From Acuticoccus sp039189655 (GTDB lineage: Bacteria > Pseudomonadota > Alphaproteobacteria > Rhizobiales > Amorphaceae): a stretch of 19,726 nucleotides of DNA. Positions 8,635-16,344 of the stretch are shown piece by piece (within the stretch, counting starts at the first letter, position 1; each line of letters begins with the position of its first letter). The translations under genes and the position numbers were made by a program. Under the pieces are notes generated by a model. That model did not search any database. It had not been told where the DNA came from and saw only the letters and a list, made by a program, of their open reading frames with translations. The stretch spans positions 1-19,726 of the forward strand of contig JBCCYN010000092.1 in NCBI GenBank assembly GCA_039189655.1, given 5' to 3'.

Positions 8635-8841
8635 ATCGGTTAGGTTCGAGACAATCTCGGCGACCGTAAGCCCTTCGAAAAGTTGGCGCAGGGTGAGCGT
8701 TCGAGCCGTCTCAGCCTCCAGGTGAGCCACCAGGCGCACGGCGAGTAAAGAGCGTCCCCCAAGGGCGAAAAAGTCGTCGTTGCGGCCGATATCCTCAAGG
8801 CCAAGTAGGCTCTCGATGGCCTCAGCCACGGCGCGCTCGTT
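8635..8841 (-). other. Carrier (PCP) domain of the NRPS remnant, still readable
   Basis: This is the best-preserved part of the NRPS pseudogene. Helix and loop order are normal, with IGRNDDFFALGGRSLLAVRL containing the phosphopantetheine Ser (codon about 8749-8751) in GGRSL. The tail LRQLFEGLTVAEIVS closes the domain. It lies in the same open frame as the preceding adenylation tail. Loss of upstream and downstream domains makes it non-functional. Confidence 0.85.
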
Positions 8842-9076
8842 ATCACCTTGGGGCGGCTGGGGCGCGCTCCGCACAAGGTCTGCTTGGACGGCCGGAAGGG
8901 CGCTACGGTCCACCTTGCCCGATGCGCCCACCGGTAGCCTTGTCACGCCCACAAAAGCCTGACAACGGCGGAGACAAATTCTGCCGTCGAAGCTTCGGGC
9001 TGCCCCCGGAGCGGTCAGCGTAAGAGTCGGCCACGTTTTGCCCTTCCGCTTTGATGGGGAGGGCGGGGGCATTTTC

Positions 9077-9797
9077 ATGGTTGAGATGTATAGGCAGGTG
9101 CGCCATGCCTATTTCTGACTGGGCATGAGCAAGCGAGCGATCGCGCGTCAGTTCGGGACTTCGCGTGAGAGCGTTGACAAGATGATCGTTTGTTCGGTGC
9201 CGCCCGGGTACCGCCGGACGGCGCCGGTGAAGCGGCAGAAGCTGGACGGCTTCACATGGATTATCGACCAGTGGCTGTTGGAGGACGCCGGTCGTCCGTG
9301 CAAGCAGCGTCACACCGCGAGGCGGATTGCAGACCGACTGCGCGATGAGCACGGGTTCACCGGCCCCGTTCGAGGCGTGTGAGCAGGTGACCGGTCGGGG
9401 GAGCTCGCAGGCGCTGGTGCGCTACAAGACCAACGACTACTCGGTGCCGGTCAGCTACGGCCACCGGGAGGTGCGGATCAGAGGCTCCGTGGACCGGGTG
9501 GCCATCGGTTGCGGCGCGGACGTGATTGCTCGCCACCAGCGCAGTTACGAGCGCGAGTACGTGCAGGTTCTGCGGTTGTTGGAGACATTCGAGCTCAGCG
9601 ATCTGCACGTTGCCCTGAAGAGCGCGCTGCGGATGGGCGCGGTGAGCTTAGATGCGATCTACCATCTGGTGCTGTGCCAGGTTGATAGGCGACCGCCGAA
9701 GCTCGACCTCGACGTCTACCCTTATCTGCCGCGTGCCGATGTCGGGATGACACGAGCGTCGAGCTACATGTGCTTTCTGGCCGAGGGAGCGGCATGA
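9077..9797 (+). pseudogene. istA: IS21-family transposase IstA, disrupted and lacking the catalytic core
   Basis: The frame begins MVEMYRQVRHAYF and hits TGA at 9116-9118, then resumes with the helix-turn-helix region MSKRAIARQFGTSRESVDKM and ARRIADRLRDEHGFTG. At about 9360 the sequence jumps, with a frame change, straight to the C-terminal part normally found some 200 residues later (APFEACEQVTGRGSS, then VRYKTNDYSVPVSYGHREV). A second gap follows RSYERE, where about 50 residues are missing before YVQVLRLLETFELSDLH. The DDE integrase core is therefore absent. The end (LDVYPYLPRADV) is normal, and its stop overlaps the istB start in an ATGA. The product cannot catalyse transposition. Confidence 0.88.
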
Positions 9798-10537
9798 GCA
9801 AGGCCCCGACGCTGCTGCTCGACCATCATCTCAAGACGCTGAAGCTGCCGACGGCACTGCTTGAGTACGACAAGCTCGCCCACCACTACGCGGCCGAGCG
9901 GCTCGACCATATCGGGTTTCTCTGCCGGCTGGTGGAGCTGATCGACCGCGAGCGCCGGATCAAGGCAGCGAAGTTCTCCGCCACCAAGAGCCTCGACAGC
10001 TTCGACTTCAAGGTGATCCCGGCGCCGAACAAGATGCAGGTGCTGGAGCTAGCCCGATGCGAGTGGATCGAAAGACGCAAGAACATGATCGCTCTGGGCC
10101 CGAGCGGCACGGGCAAGACCCATGTGGCGCTCGGGCTCGGCCTGGCCGGATGCCAGAGGGGCCTGTCGGTCGGCTTCACCACCGCCAACGGACCGGTCCA
10201 TGAACTGATGGAGGCCCGCGACGAGCGGCGTCTCCTGCGCCTGCAGAAGCAGATATTGAAACATAAGCTTCTGATAATCGATGAACTAGGCTTCGTTCCT
10301 TTGTCCAAGACTGGTGCAGAACTGTTGTTCGAGCTGATCTCACAGCGTTACGAACGCGGTTCGACATTGATCACCAGCAACCTGCCCTTCGACGAGTGGA
10401 CCGAGACCCTCGGCTCAGAGCGTCTCGCTGGCGCGCTACTCGACCTGCTGACCCACCACGTAAGCATCCTCGAAATGAACGGAGACAGCTATCGCCTCGG
10501 TCAGAGCCGCGCTCGCAAGCAAAAGCCGCGCGCATGA
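9794..10537 (+). CDS. istB: IS21-family helper ATPase IstB
   Basis: 247 residues from the ATG that overlaps the istA stop; an in-frame ATG at 9770 lies inside istA and is less likely. The AAA+ core is intact: Walker A GPSGTGKTH at 102-110 and Walker B LLIIDELGFVPL at 159-170 with Asp163-Glu164, followed by the sensor-like STLITSNLPFDEW. IstB assembles on DNA and recruits and activates IstA. With istA destroyed here it could act only with an IstA supplied by another copy. Base composition shifts within the gene: up to about 10250 it is very GC-rich, and about 10255-10375 is noticeably less so, hinting at a patch exchanged with another IS21 copy. Confidence 0.93.
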   Translation: MSKAPTLLLDHHLKTLKLPTALLEYDKLAHHYAAERLDHIGFLCRLVELIDRERRIKAAKFSATKSLDSFDFKVIPAPNKMQVLELARCEWIERRKNMIALGPSGTGKTHVALGLGLAGCQRGLSVGFTTANGPVHELMEARDERRLLRLQKQILKHKLLIIDELGFVPLSKTGAELLFELISQRYERGSTLITSNLPFDEWTETLGSERLAGALLDLLTHHVSILEMNGDSYRLGQSRARKQKPRA

Positions 10538-10650
10538 GCGCAGTCGGTCCAGTCACAAAACCGGGCCTCAAAAACGAAAGCCATCTGGACCATCCAACCA
10601 CGGAGGCGCCCACCCCCACTCGGCATCAACAGGCCACGTCGAAGTGGCAG

Positions 10651-10688
10651 ACTTTTGCACCGCCCCCGTGGCCGGGTTTTGCTCCGCC
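10651..10688 (+). repeat. IS21-type subterminal direct repeats at the right end
   Basis: Two related copies, ACTTTTGCACCGCC (10651-10664) and GTTTTGCTCCGCC (10676-10688), lie about 25 bases apart and are each preceded by GGC-A/C-G. Multiple short repeats near the ends are typical IstA binding sites in IS21 elements, with TTTTGCTCCGCC a common version in rhizobial members. Confidence 0.65.
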
Positions 10689-10853
10689 GGTGAAAGAACT
10701 GGCCCAGATAGACTTTCGAAGTGAGCGTGATTGAGCCGCACTGTGTCTGTGATCTGGTTTTTATGCAACGACTTCGAACCCAATCCCCTTGGGCGGTGAC
10801 GGCACCCTGGGAGAGTTTCCCGAGGGCGGGCGGGTAGCGCCTTAGGTTGCACT

Positions 10854-11190
10854 CTAATCTCTGACCCAAACATTTGGCACATTTGGGGCGGAGATAGAGC
10901 GCTGATCCTTTGTGCCGTATTCGTGACCGATGTGAACGCTGTTTCCATAAGCGCGGGCGGCAGATGCGGATACCAACGGCAGACAAGCAGGGCTAACCGA
11001 AGCGGGTGCCGTCACGATGAGGACGCCGCCTACGATGAGTGCCGCCCAACGGAGCCAGCCCACAGCCAGCGACATGGCGAAAAATTTGCTGCGATGAGCC
11101 CGCAGCCAAAGCAATGGGAAAAATCCGATCCACTCACCGCCCGCCTAGATCGGATTGCCGAGTCCGGCGGCACGCAACACCGGGGCGGAT
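10854..11190 (-). pseudogene. Possible remnant of a membrane-protein gene
   Basis: On the minus strand the frame through 11114-10854 reads FFAMSLAVGWLRWAALIVGGVLIVTAPA-like sequence with one clear hydrophobic helix. The same frame further upstream gives EMAATFYRLALDAFLSAPVL, then a stop, then GGEWIGFFPLLWLRAHRS. This has the look of a membrane protein tail interrupted by a stop. I cannot name the family, and it may be chance. Nothing else is recognisable between the IS21 end (10695) and the terminator at 11294. Confidence 0.22.
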
Positions 11191-11293
11191 AAAAACGCGT
11201 CCAATGCGAGGCGATAAAAGGTGGCTGCCATCTCAGTGGCCGGGTACGGAAACTCCAGTCTGTCTATTGGTCCACGACCGGCGACGTCTTCAT

Positions 11294-11333
11294 AAAAAAA
11301 GAAGCGCTACCACAGTGACAAGTGGCAGCGCTT
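11294..11333 (-). terminator. Rho-independent terminator of the tct operon
   Basis: On the minus strand a 12-bp stem AAGCGCTGCCAC/GTGGTAGCGCTT (one mismatch; arms 11322-11333 and 11302-11313) closes an 8-base loop and is followed, after one C, by seven T residues (11294-11300). It begins about 55 bases after the tctC stop, the expected place for the end of the tctAB-tctC transcript. Confidence 0.88.
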
Positions 11334-11388
11334 TCATTACTTAACTCCGAAGAAGTCTCGACCCAATAACGCATAGCATAAGCGCGAC

Positions 11389-12471
11389 CTACTGAGCACC
11401 CTTCGCGATGAATTCGTCGAGGAACGTCACCATGTTCGGATCGACGCCGGCAACGCTTTTTTGCGCGGCGACAGCTTGGTCGTACCCGAGGAACCCGACC
11501 GGTTTACCGAAGGCTTCCTGATGTGCTGCGATGAACTCCGGATCGCTGGGGAGGGCTTCCCACCCGGCTCGCAGGGCCTCAAGGGCGTCATCGGGAGCCC
11601 CTTCCGGCAGCCAGACCGAGAGGCCCATGGAGGACAGACCTTCGACCAACTGAAGGGCCTTTGCTTCCTGCGTTTCGGTCGGGAATTCACTGCCGTGGAT
11701 CTCTTCGTAGAGCTGTTGCAGCGTCGGCACGCCAAGCTCGACAAGGACCTCGGAAGACACAGGGCTCCCGTCCGCGTCGTAGGCCGGGAACTCGATGAAG
11801 AGCATGCCGGGTCCCTGATCCACCAGCGCCGCCTTCATTGCGGCTGCATAGGTGCCGTAGTTCATGCCGATGATGCTGACCTCACCGGACAGGAAGGCCG
11901 GCACCTGCACCGCAGAACCGCGGTATCCGGGAACGTAGAGATAATCGAGGCCGAGGATGTCGTAGGCCAGACGTTGCCGCAGATCGAGGGTTGATGATGG
12001 GCTGAGCCCGGCCAGAACCAGGGGCTGGCTGCCCTGTCCTATCGTGCTCCGATCGCCATCGACCATGGTGTTTTCATTCACCACCACAGTATTGATTGCG
12101 CTTTCGCCGCCCACGACGCGCATTTTTGAGTAATCGAAGCGCACGCCGTCCGATTGCGTTACCTGTGCCACAGCAAGCCATGGAGCGCAGAGCATTTCAG
12201 AGCCGTCATTGGGCATCCCGTCAGAAGCGTAGTTGTTGGCGCGCAAGCCGCCGGAACCGTCCATGTTGTTGATGATGATCTCGGGTTGACCGGGGATAAG
12301 CCGCGCCAAATGCGGGACAACCACACGGAAGAACGCATCGGTGCCGCCGCCCGGCGCGTAGGGCACGACGCAGGTGATGGTCTTGCCTTCGTAGAACTCC
12401 TCCGCGGCGACGGGCGCGGCCAGCGCCGTGGCTGCGGCAAGCGAAACGGCGAGAATTTTGATCGACTTCAT
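11389..12471 (-). CDS. tctC: Tripartite tricarboxylate transporter substrate-binding protein (TctC/Bug family)
   Basis: About 360 residues. I prefer the ATG at 12471 (MKSIKILAVSL) to the one at 12480, because AAGGAG directly abuts the upstream ATG but is well spaced for the second. A typical Sec signal follows (basic start, hydrophobic core, APVAA-EE cleavage region), so the mature protein is periplasmic. ITCVVPYAPGGGTDAFFRVVVPHL is the hallmark TctC entry with the ligand-binding Pro-Gly-Gly loop, and PGQPEIIINNMDGSGG is the second conserved block. The protein binds an organic acid and delivers it to TctAB. It is the last gene of the minus-strand operon and is followed by a strong terminator. 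It is somewhat longer than the common about 320 residues. Confidence 0.92.
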   Translation of the reverse strand: MKSIKILAVSLAAATALAAPVAAEEFYEGKTITCVVPYAPGGGTDAFFRVVVPHLARLIPGQPEIIINNMDGSGGLRANNYASDGMPNDGSEMLCAPWLAVAQVTQSDGVRFDYSKMRVVGGESAINTVVVNENTMVDGDRSTIGQGSQPLVLAGLSPSSTLDLRQRLAYDILGLDYLYVPGYRGSAVQVPAFLSGEVSIIGMNYGTYAAAMKAALVDQGPGMLFIEFPAYDADGSPVSSEVLVELGVPTLQQLYEEIHGSEFPTETQEAKALQLVEGLSSMGLSVWLPEGAPDDALEALRAGWEALPSDPEFIAAHQEAFGKPVGFLGYDQAVAAQKSVAGVDPNMVTFLDEFIAKGAQ

Positions 12472-12529
12472 GGAGTTCATCTCCTTCCTGCGGGGTTATG
12501 GCGCGCGAGTTGCGCCAGATCGGCGTCGT

Positions 12530-12550
12530 GTGGCCGGTTGGGTCCGGCAC
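12530..12550 (-). other. Small hairpin between tctAB and tctC
   Basis: In the 100-base gap, GTGCCGG and CCGGCCAC can pair (seven base pairs with one bulged C) around a six-base loop. No T-run follows. It could modulate how much tctC message accumulates compared with tctAB, since binding proteins are usually needed in excess, but it may be incidental. Confidence 0.3.
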
Positions 12551-12571
12551 GTGTTATCGGTCTTTCGTTCA

Positions 12572-14602
12572 TCATGACCCTCCAAGTATTCCAAAGATGG
12601 CCGGCCGCTGCAGCGGGATGTGCATGAGTTCGTGATAGAACGCGGTGATGAAGAGGTAGCCGCCTGAGGCGTAAACTAACCCTACCCACCAGGCCTTCTT
12701 GCCCCAGACGATGACGTAGGCGCCCATGAACATGGCAACACCTGCGGTATTGCCAAAGAGCCAAATCAAGAATATCGCGCCGGCGACCCAACTACAGAAG
12801 TAAAGGCCGCGGACAAAATCGCTTTTTTCTAGGGCGTCGGACCAAGTCACACGCCAACTGCCGACGCTTTGCCGCTCGCGCGCAGCATCGAGATAATCGG
12901 ACCGCACGATGGTCAGTAAGAGCAGCACCGCCGTGATCGAAATCATCATCGGGTAGAGCCGGACCGCGTGATGGAAATCGATGGCGATGATGGCGGCCGT
13001 CGCGAACAGCACAATCAGGACGGCAGCAAACGGCAGCGAGATCATGGGGTTGCGTTCGCCCCCCTCAATCGACAGCTTGGCGTTGAGATTGGGCATCTCA
13101 TCGGCTGCCGGCGCCATCGCCACCTTCCCCCGACGCCTGCGCTGGGCAAGTACCGTTCCGCCAATTGTCAGCACGATCAGCGCCAGGATGATTTGCGACG
13201 GGGTCCGCTCCAGCCAACCAAAACTGCCGTAAATCCGGTTCGATATAGTAAACGCGTTTTCCATGTTGGGTCCGAGGACGAGCGCGATCACCAGCGGCGG
13301 ACGCGGCCACCCGGAACGCTTCATGATCAGACCAACAAAACCCATCAGCAGCATGAGGATAAGGTCGCCCATCACCTTCGAGCCGAGCCAAGAGCCCATG
13401 AACACGAAAAGCATCACGATCGGCACCAAGTAATGACCATCGACAAAGATGGCGCGGGCGACTTGTTTACCGATTACCATCAGTAAAAGAGCGGAAACAA
13501 TGTTTGCAATGATCAGTGTCCAGATCATCGCGTAGGTGAGGTCAAGATTGACCGTGAGCATGTCGAGGCCGGGCCGGATCCCTTGGATCAGCATCGCGCC
13601 GAGCAAGATCGACATGGCGAAGTCGCCGGGAATGCCGAAGGTCAACGTCGGGATCAGAGCGCCGCCGCGTTGCGCGTTGTTGGCACTTTCAGGCGCAATC
13701 ACACCGCGGATGTCGCCGCGTCCGAACGTGTTGGGCCCTTTGGTGGTCTGCACCGCCATGCCATAGGCGGCCCAATCGACGATCGATGCACCGAGCCCCG
13801 GGAGCATCCCAATATAAGTGCCGAGCGCAGAACTCTTCAGCACCAACCACCAGTTTTTGAACACATCGGTGATGCCGCGGAGCATTTTGCCGTCTTGGGC
13901 ATCGGATTGCGAGACCCGGCTGATCGAGGTGGTTCGGGTGGCGAGATCCAAAAGTTCGGACACCGCAAAGAGGCCAAGTACAACCGAAACCAAAGGCGGG
14001 ACCTGAAGCATATATTCAACGCCAAACCAGTACCGCGGTACGCCGTTAAAGGTGCCATCGCCGATCGTACCCATCATCATGCCAAGCGCCGCGACGACGA
14101 GCCCTTTGGCGATATTGGCCGATGACAGCGAGCCCACCATGCAAATACCCAATAGCGCCAGCATGAAGTATTCGGGCGTGGAGAAACTTGACAAAATGGG
14201 ATGAACGAGCGGGATCGAGAGCGTCAGGATCACCGCCCCGATGACGCCGCCAATGGCAGAGCACGTGTAGGCCGCGCCAAGGGCACGCTGTGCCTGACCC
14301 TTTTGCGCCAGCGGGTAGCCGTCAAGCACCGTGGCTTGGCTTGCCACAGTACCGGGTATGCCAAGCATGACGCTCGCGATGGTGTCAGAAGTGGTGGTCA
14401 CCGCGAACATGCCCAGCATCAACGCAAATGCCGAAACAGGATCGAGCGCATAGGTGAACGGGAGCAGCAAGATGAGCCCGGTGACGCCGCCCACGCCGGG
14501 CAAGGCACCCAGCCAGATCCCGAGGATGATACCGAAGCCAAGGTAGCCGATCGCAGGCCAGGAAAAGACCTGCAGCAACCCCGAAATCAGCGCCTCAGTC
14601 AT
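12572..14602 (-). CDS. tctA: Fused TctA-TctB membrane subunit of a tripartite tricarboxylate transporter
   Basis: 676 residues. Residues 1-about 500 are TctA, the large multi-helix permease, with both conserved repeats visible: LGALPGVGGVTGLILLLPFTY near the N-terminus and YIGMLPGLGASIVDWAAYG in the second half, plus TTTSDTIASVMLGIPG. After a charged linker (about 490-515), residues about 520-676 are a TctB-type four-helix small subunit (MISLPFAAVLIVLF onward). In most TTT systems these are separate genes, usually in the order tctC-tctB-tctA; here they are one chain followed by tctC. The complex imports carboxylates using the ion gradient. GGAAG lies a suitable distance before the ATG. Divergent from galB. 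Confidence 0.92.
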   Translation of the reverse strand: MTEALISGLLQVFSWPAIGYLGFGIILGIWLGALPGVGGVTGLILLLPFTYALDPVSAFALMLGMFAVTTTSDTIASVMLGIPGTVASQATVLDGYPLAQKGQAQRALGAAYTCSAIGGVIGAVILTLSIPLVHPILSSFSTPEYFMLALLGICMVGSLSSANIAKGLVVAALGMMMGTIGDGTFNGVPRYWFGVEYMLQVPPLVSVVLGLFAVSELLDLATRTTSISRVSQSDAQDGKMLRGITDVFKNWWLVLKSSALGTYIGMLPGLGASIVDWAAYGMAVQTTKGPNTFGRGDIRGVIAPESANNAQRGGALIPTLTFGIPGDFAMSILLGAMLIQGIRPGLDMLTVNLDLTYAMIWTLIIANIVSALLLMVIGKQVARAIFVDGHYLVPIVMLFVFMGSWLGSKVMGDLILMLLMGFVGLIMKRSGWPRPPLVIALVLGPNMENAFTISNRIYGSFGWLERTPSQIILALIVLTIGGTVLAQRRRRGKVAMAPAADEMPNLNAKLSIEGGERNPMISLPFAAVLIVLFATAAIIAIDFHHAVRLYPMMISITAVLLLLTIVRSDYLDAARERQSVGSWRVTWSDALEKSDFVRGLYFCSWVAGAIFLIWLFGNTAGVAMFMGAYVIVWGKKAWWVGLVYASGGYLFITAFYHELMHIPLQRPAIFGILGGS

Positions 14603-14686
14603 TCATGTTAACTTCCGCAAGGCGCATATCTTTCGGCGCGCGCGAACCGACGTGCCGCGAGCGGCAGGCCGTCGACCGCAGTCTTG

Positions 14687-14709
14687 CCCACTATCATCCC
14701 ACTTGTCAA
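14687..14709 (-). promoter_or_regulatory. Putative operator overlapping the tctA promoter (site 1 of 2)
   Basis: On the minus strand TTGACA (14709-14704) is followed at once by AGTGGGATGATAGTGGG (14703-14687). The 17-base sequence differs by one base from the one upstream of the beta-propeller gene at 18335-18351. It consists of two AGTGGG half-sites in direct orientation, 11 bp apart, i.e. about one helical turn, on one face of the DNA. If TTGACA is the -35 box, the 17 bases are exactly the spacer, so a bound protein would control polymerase directly. The site lies 84 bases before tctA and about 170 before galB. Confidence 0.6.
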
Positions 14710-14874
14710 ACGGGTGCCACCGTTCCACAAATGGCGCTGCCGGACGCGGCGACGTCGCAAATTTGGTGGAGGGCCCAAAGACGCCGTATGGGTGCTCGAG
14801 GCCGCTCTATGCCGGTGTGGACCAACGCGGGCGAATGACTGCGCCACGCGTCCGATGAACTGAAAGGCGGAATG

Positions 14875-15606
14875 ATGAGCAATCCGACAGCGCTGGTCAT
14901 CAGTGCCCACTCCGCGGATTTCGTGTGGCGCTGCGGCGGGGCAATCGCGCTCCATGCGGCCAAGGGCTACGACGTGACGGTGGTCTGCCTCAGCTACGGC
15001 GAGCGCGGCGAAAGCGCCAAGCTTTGGAAGCAGGAGGGGATGACCCTCGACAGCGTCAAAACCGAACGGCGCAAAGAGGCGCAGAACGCAGCGGCCACCC
15101 TTGACGTCCACGACATTCAGTTCTTTGACCTCGGCGACTACCCGTTGCGCGTGGGCAATGATGCGATGGACAAGCTGGTGGACGTGATCCGCGCGGTGCA
15201 GCCGGCCTTCATGCTGTCGCACTCAAAATGGGACCCCTTCAACACCGACCACATGTACACCACGCAGATGGCGCTGGAGGCGCGCATGATCGCACAAGCC
15301 TGGGGCCACAAGCCGGGCGAAAAGGTTCTGGGCGCGCCGCAGCTTTACTTATTCGAGCCGCATCAGACAGAGCAGATGGAGTGGAAGCCCGATGTCTTCC
15401 TCGATATCTCCAGCGTGTGGGACAAGAAACGCGCAGCGATCGAGTGCATGGAGGGCCAGGAACACTTGTGGGATTACTACACCAACGTTGCGCAGAACCG
15501 TGCCAACCACTTCCGGCGTAACTCGGGCGGTCAGGCGGGCGGCCGCAAGGCAACCCACGCGGAAGGGTTCCAGTCGGTCTTCCCGCGCACGGTGGATGAA
15601 CTATGA
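14875..15606 (+). CDS. galB: 4-oxalomesaconate hydratase, GalB type (PIG-L superfamily)
   Basis: 243 residues from the second of two adjacent ATGs (14872/14875); the GAAAGG site is better spaced for the second. The start TALVISAHSADFVWRCGGAIALHAAKGYDVTVVCLSYGERGES is diagnostic: the PIG-L metal motif AHPDDE is changed to AHSADF (His12, Asp15), as in Pseudomonas putida GalB, and FNTDHMYTT supplies the second metal-site His. The enzyme adds water to 4-oxalomesaconate to give 4-carboxy-4-hydroxy-2-oxoadipate in gallate/protocatechuate 4,5-cleavage. It is unrelated to the amidohydrolase LigJ, which does the same job in sphingomonads. First gene of galBCD, with its stop overlapping the galC start (ATGA). 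The order and functions of the next two genes strongly support the call. Confidence 0.92.
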   Translation: MSNPTALVISAHSADFVWRCGGAIALHAAKGYDVTVVCLSYGERGESAKLWKQEGMTLDSVKTERRKEAQNAAATLDVHDIQFFDLGDYPLRVGNDAMDKLVDVIRAVQPAFMLSHSKWDPFNTDHMYTTQMALEARMIAQAWGHKPGEKVLGAPQLYLFEPHQTEQMEWKPDVFLDISSVWDKKRAAIECMEGQEHLWDYYTNVAQNRANHFRRNSGGQAGGRKATHAEGFQSVFPRTVDEL

Positions 15607-16277
15607 GCGGCATCGTCGTCACGTCCGTGCCGCGTGCAGATGCACAGGTAATTGACCGACTGCACACTGCCGGTGTGGCGGCGACCCATGAGGCGCAAGG
15701 ACGGTCGGGTCTGATGGCGCCCCACATCCGGCCGATCTCGCCTGGGTCGGCGGCCGCTGGATCGGCGGTGACCATCAGCGCGCCACCGGGGGACAACTGG
15801 ATGCTCCATGTGGCGATCGAGCAGCTTCAGGACGGCGACATCCTCGTGCTTGCACCCACAAGCCCCTGTTGCGACGGGTATTTTGGAGATCTCTTGGCAA
15901 CATCCGCCATGGCGAGAGGGTGTCGCGGGTTGGTGATCGATGCCGGCGTGCGCGACGTGGCGGACCTGCGCGACATGGGCTTTCCGGTCTGGTCCAAGTG
16001 CGTCTCGGCGCAAGGCACGGTGAAGGAGACACTGGGCTCGGTGAATGTGTCCATCGTTTGCGCCGGTGCGGCGGTTCAAGCTGGCGACGTGATCTTGGCG
16101 GATGACGATGGGGTCTGTGTGGTGCCCCGCAAAAGCGCTGCGGCAGTGGCCGACAAGGCCGAAGCGCGCATCGCGCAGGAGGCCGAAAAGCGCGCGCGAC
16201 TCGCGAGCGGAGAACTCGGCCTTGATATGTACGACATGCGCGGGCGGCTGGCGGACAAGGGCCTCAAATATGTCTGA
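15603..16277 (+). CDS. galC: 4-carboxy-4-hydroxy-2-oxoadipate aldolase / oxaloacetate decarboxylase (RraA-like fold)
   Basis: 224 residues, normal for the HMG/CHA aldolase family (GalC, LigK, ProA). Family landmarks are GVAATHEAQGRSGLM near the N-terminus, PPGDNWMLHVAIEQLQDGDILVL, the active-site loop GYFGDLLATSAMARG with Gly95-Asp96-Leu-Leu, and VIDAGVRDVADL with substrate Arg117 and metal-site Asp118. The C-terminal helix (YDMRGRLADKGLKYV) is also typical. The enzyme cleaves 4-carboxy-4-hydroxy-2-oxoadipate to pyruvate and oxaloacetate, and members also decarboxylate oxaloacetate; a divalent metal is needed. It is translationally coupled to galB by a 4-base overlap. Confidence 0.93.
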   Translation: MSGIVVTSVPRADAQVIDRLHTAGVAATHEAQGRSGLMAPHIRPISPGSAAAGSAVTISAPPGDNWMLHVAIEQLQDGDILVLAPTSPCCDGYFGDLLATSAMARGCRGLVIDAGVRDVADLRDMGFPVWSKCVSAQGTVKETLGSVNVSIVCAGAAVQAGDVILADDDGVCVVPRKSAAAVADKAEARIAQEAEKRARLASGELGLDMYDMRGRLADKGLKYV

Positions 16278-16344
16278 CCCGGGTTCACCCACCGCTCGCA
16301 CGCGTTACCGCCGGCCCAGACCCGCGCTGCGAGGCAACCGGTGA
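16270..16344 (+). other. Arg/Pro-rich 24-codon ORF bridging galC and galD
   Basis: ATG 16270 lies in the last codons of galC, and the TGA at 16342-16344 overlaps the galD GTG start as GTGA. AAGGGCC sits about nine bases upstream. The peptide (MSDPGSPTARTRY..., then RRPRPALRGNR) is strongly basic with no recognisable family. It may act only to carry ribosomes across the 63-base gap between galC and galD, or it may be chance. Confidence 0.25.

Larger units (their letters stand above)
6494..9049 (-). pseudogene. Decayed non-ribosomal peptide synthetase (A tail-PCP-C fragment-A-PCP-TE fragment)
   Basis: Read on the minus strand from about 9049 to 6494, NRPS domains appear in order but broken: the end of an adenylation domain (LPVGASGKVDRSALP, 8893-8937), a carrier domain, the first about 50 residues of a condensation domain, a second adenylation domain, a second carrier domain and the last third of a thioesterase ending at 6494. 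The condensation start LSFQQERL-stop-FLDLL has TGA (8552-8554) where Trp is expected. The second A domain has at least five stops in one frame (8236, 8128, 7975, 7915, 7729) plus more later. Large pieces are missing: most of the C domain, and the join between the second carrier and the thioesterase. The 5' end is cut off at the IS21 element. No product can be made; the original peptide cannot be inferred. Confidence 0.88.
9050..10695 (+). mobile_element. Internally deleted IS21-family insertion sequence
   Basis: The element is defined by istA remnants, an overlapping istB and IS21-type subterminal repeats at the right end. The right boundary is placed just after the second repeat (10676-10688). 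The left boundary is approximate, between the last NRPS-like sequence (about 9000) and istA at 9077; GGCGGGGGCATTTTC at about 9062-9076 looks like a worn counterpart of the right-end repeat. About 1.65 kb remains, against roughly 2.4-2.6 kb for complete relatives, which agrees with the missing istA core. It most likely inserted into, or recombined at, the NRPS gene. No target duplication could be identified. Confidence 0.75.

Noticed and set aside
11461..11994. 177-residue ORF antisense to tctC
   Set aside because: Shadow of a clear binding-protein gene; composition is not protein-like.
12968..14125. Long plus-strand ORFs antisense to tctA
   Set aside because: His/Asp/Arg-rich mirror frames opposite a membrane-protein gene.
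14608..15222. 204-residue minus-strand ORF covering the tctA-galB gap and galB
   Set aside because: Antisense to GalB motifs, and it would erase the promoter region; no family pattern.
15531..16301. 256-residue minus-strand ORF opposite galC
   Set aside because: Shadow frame; galC is supported by motifs and operon structure.
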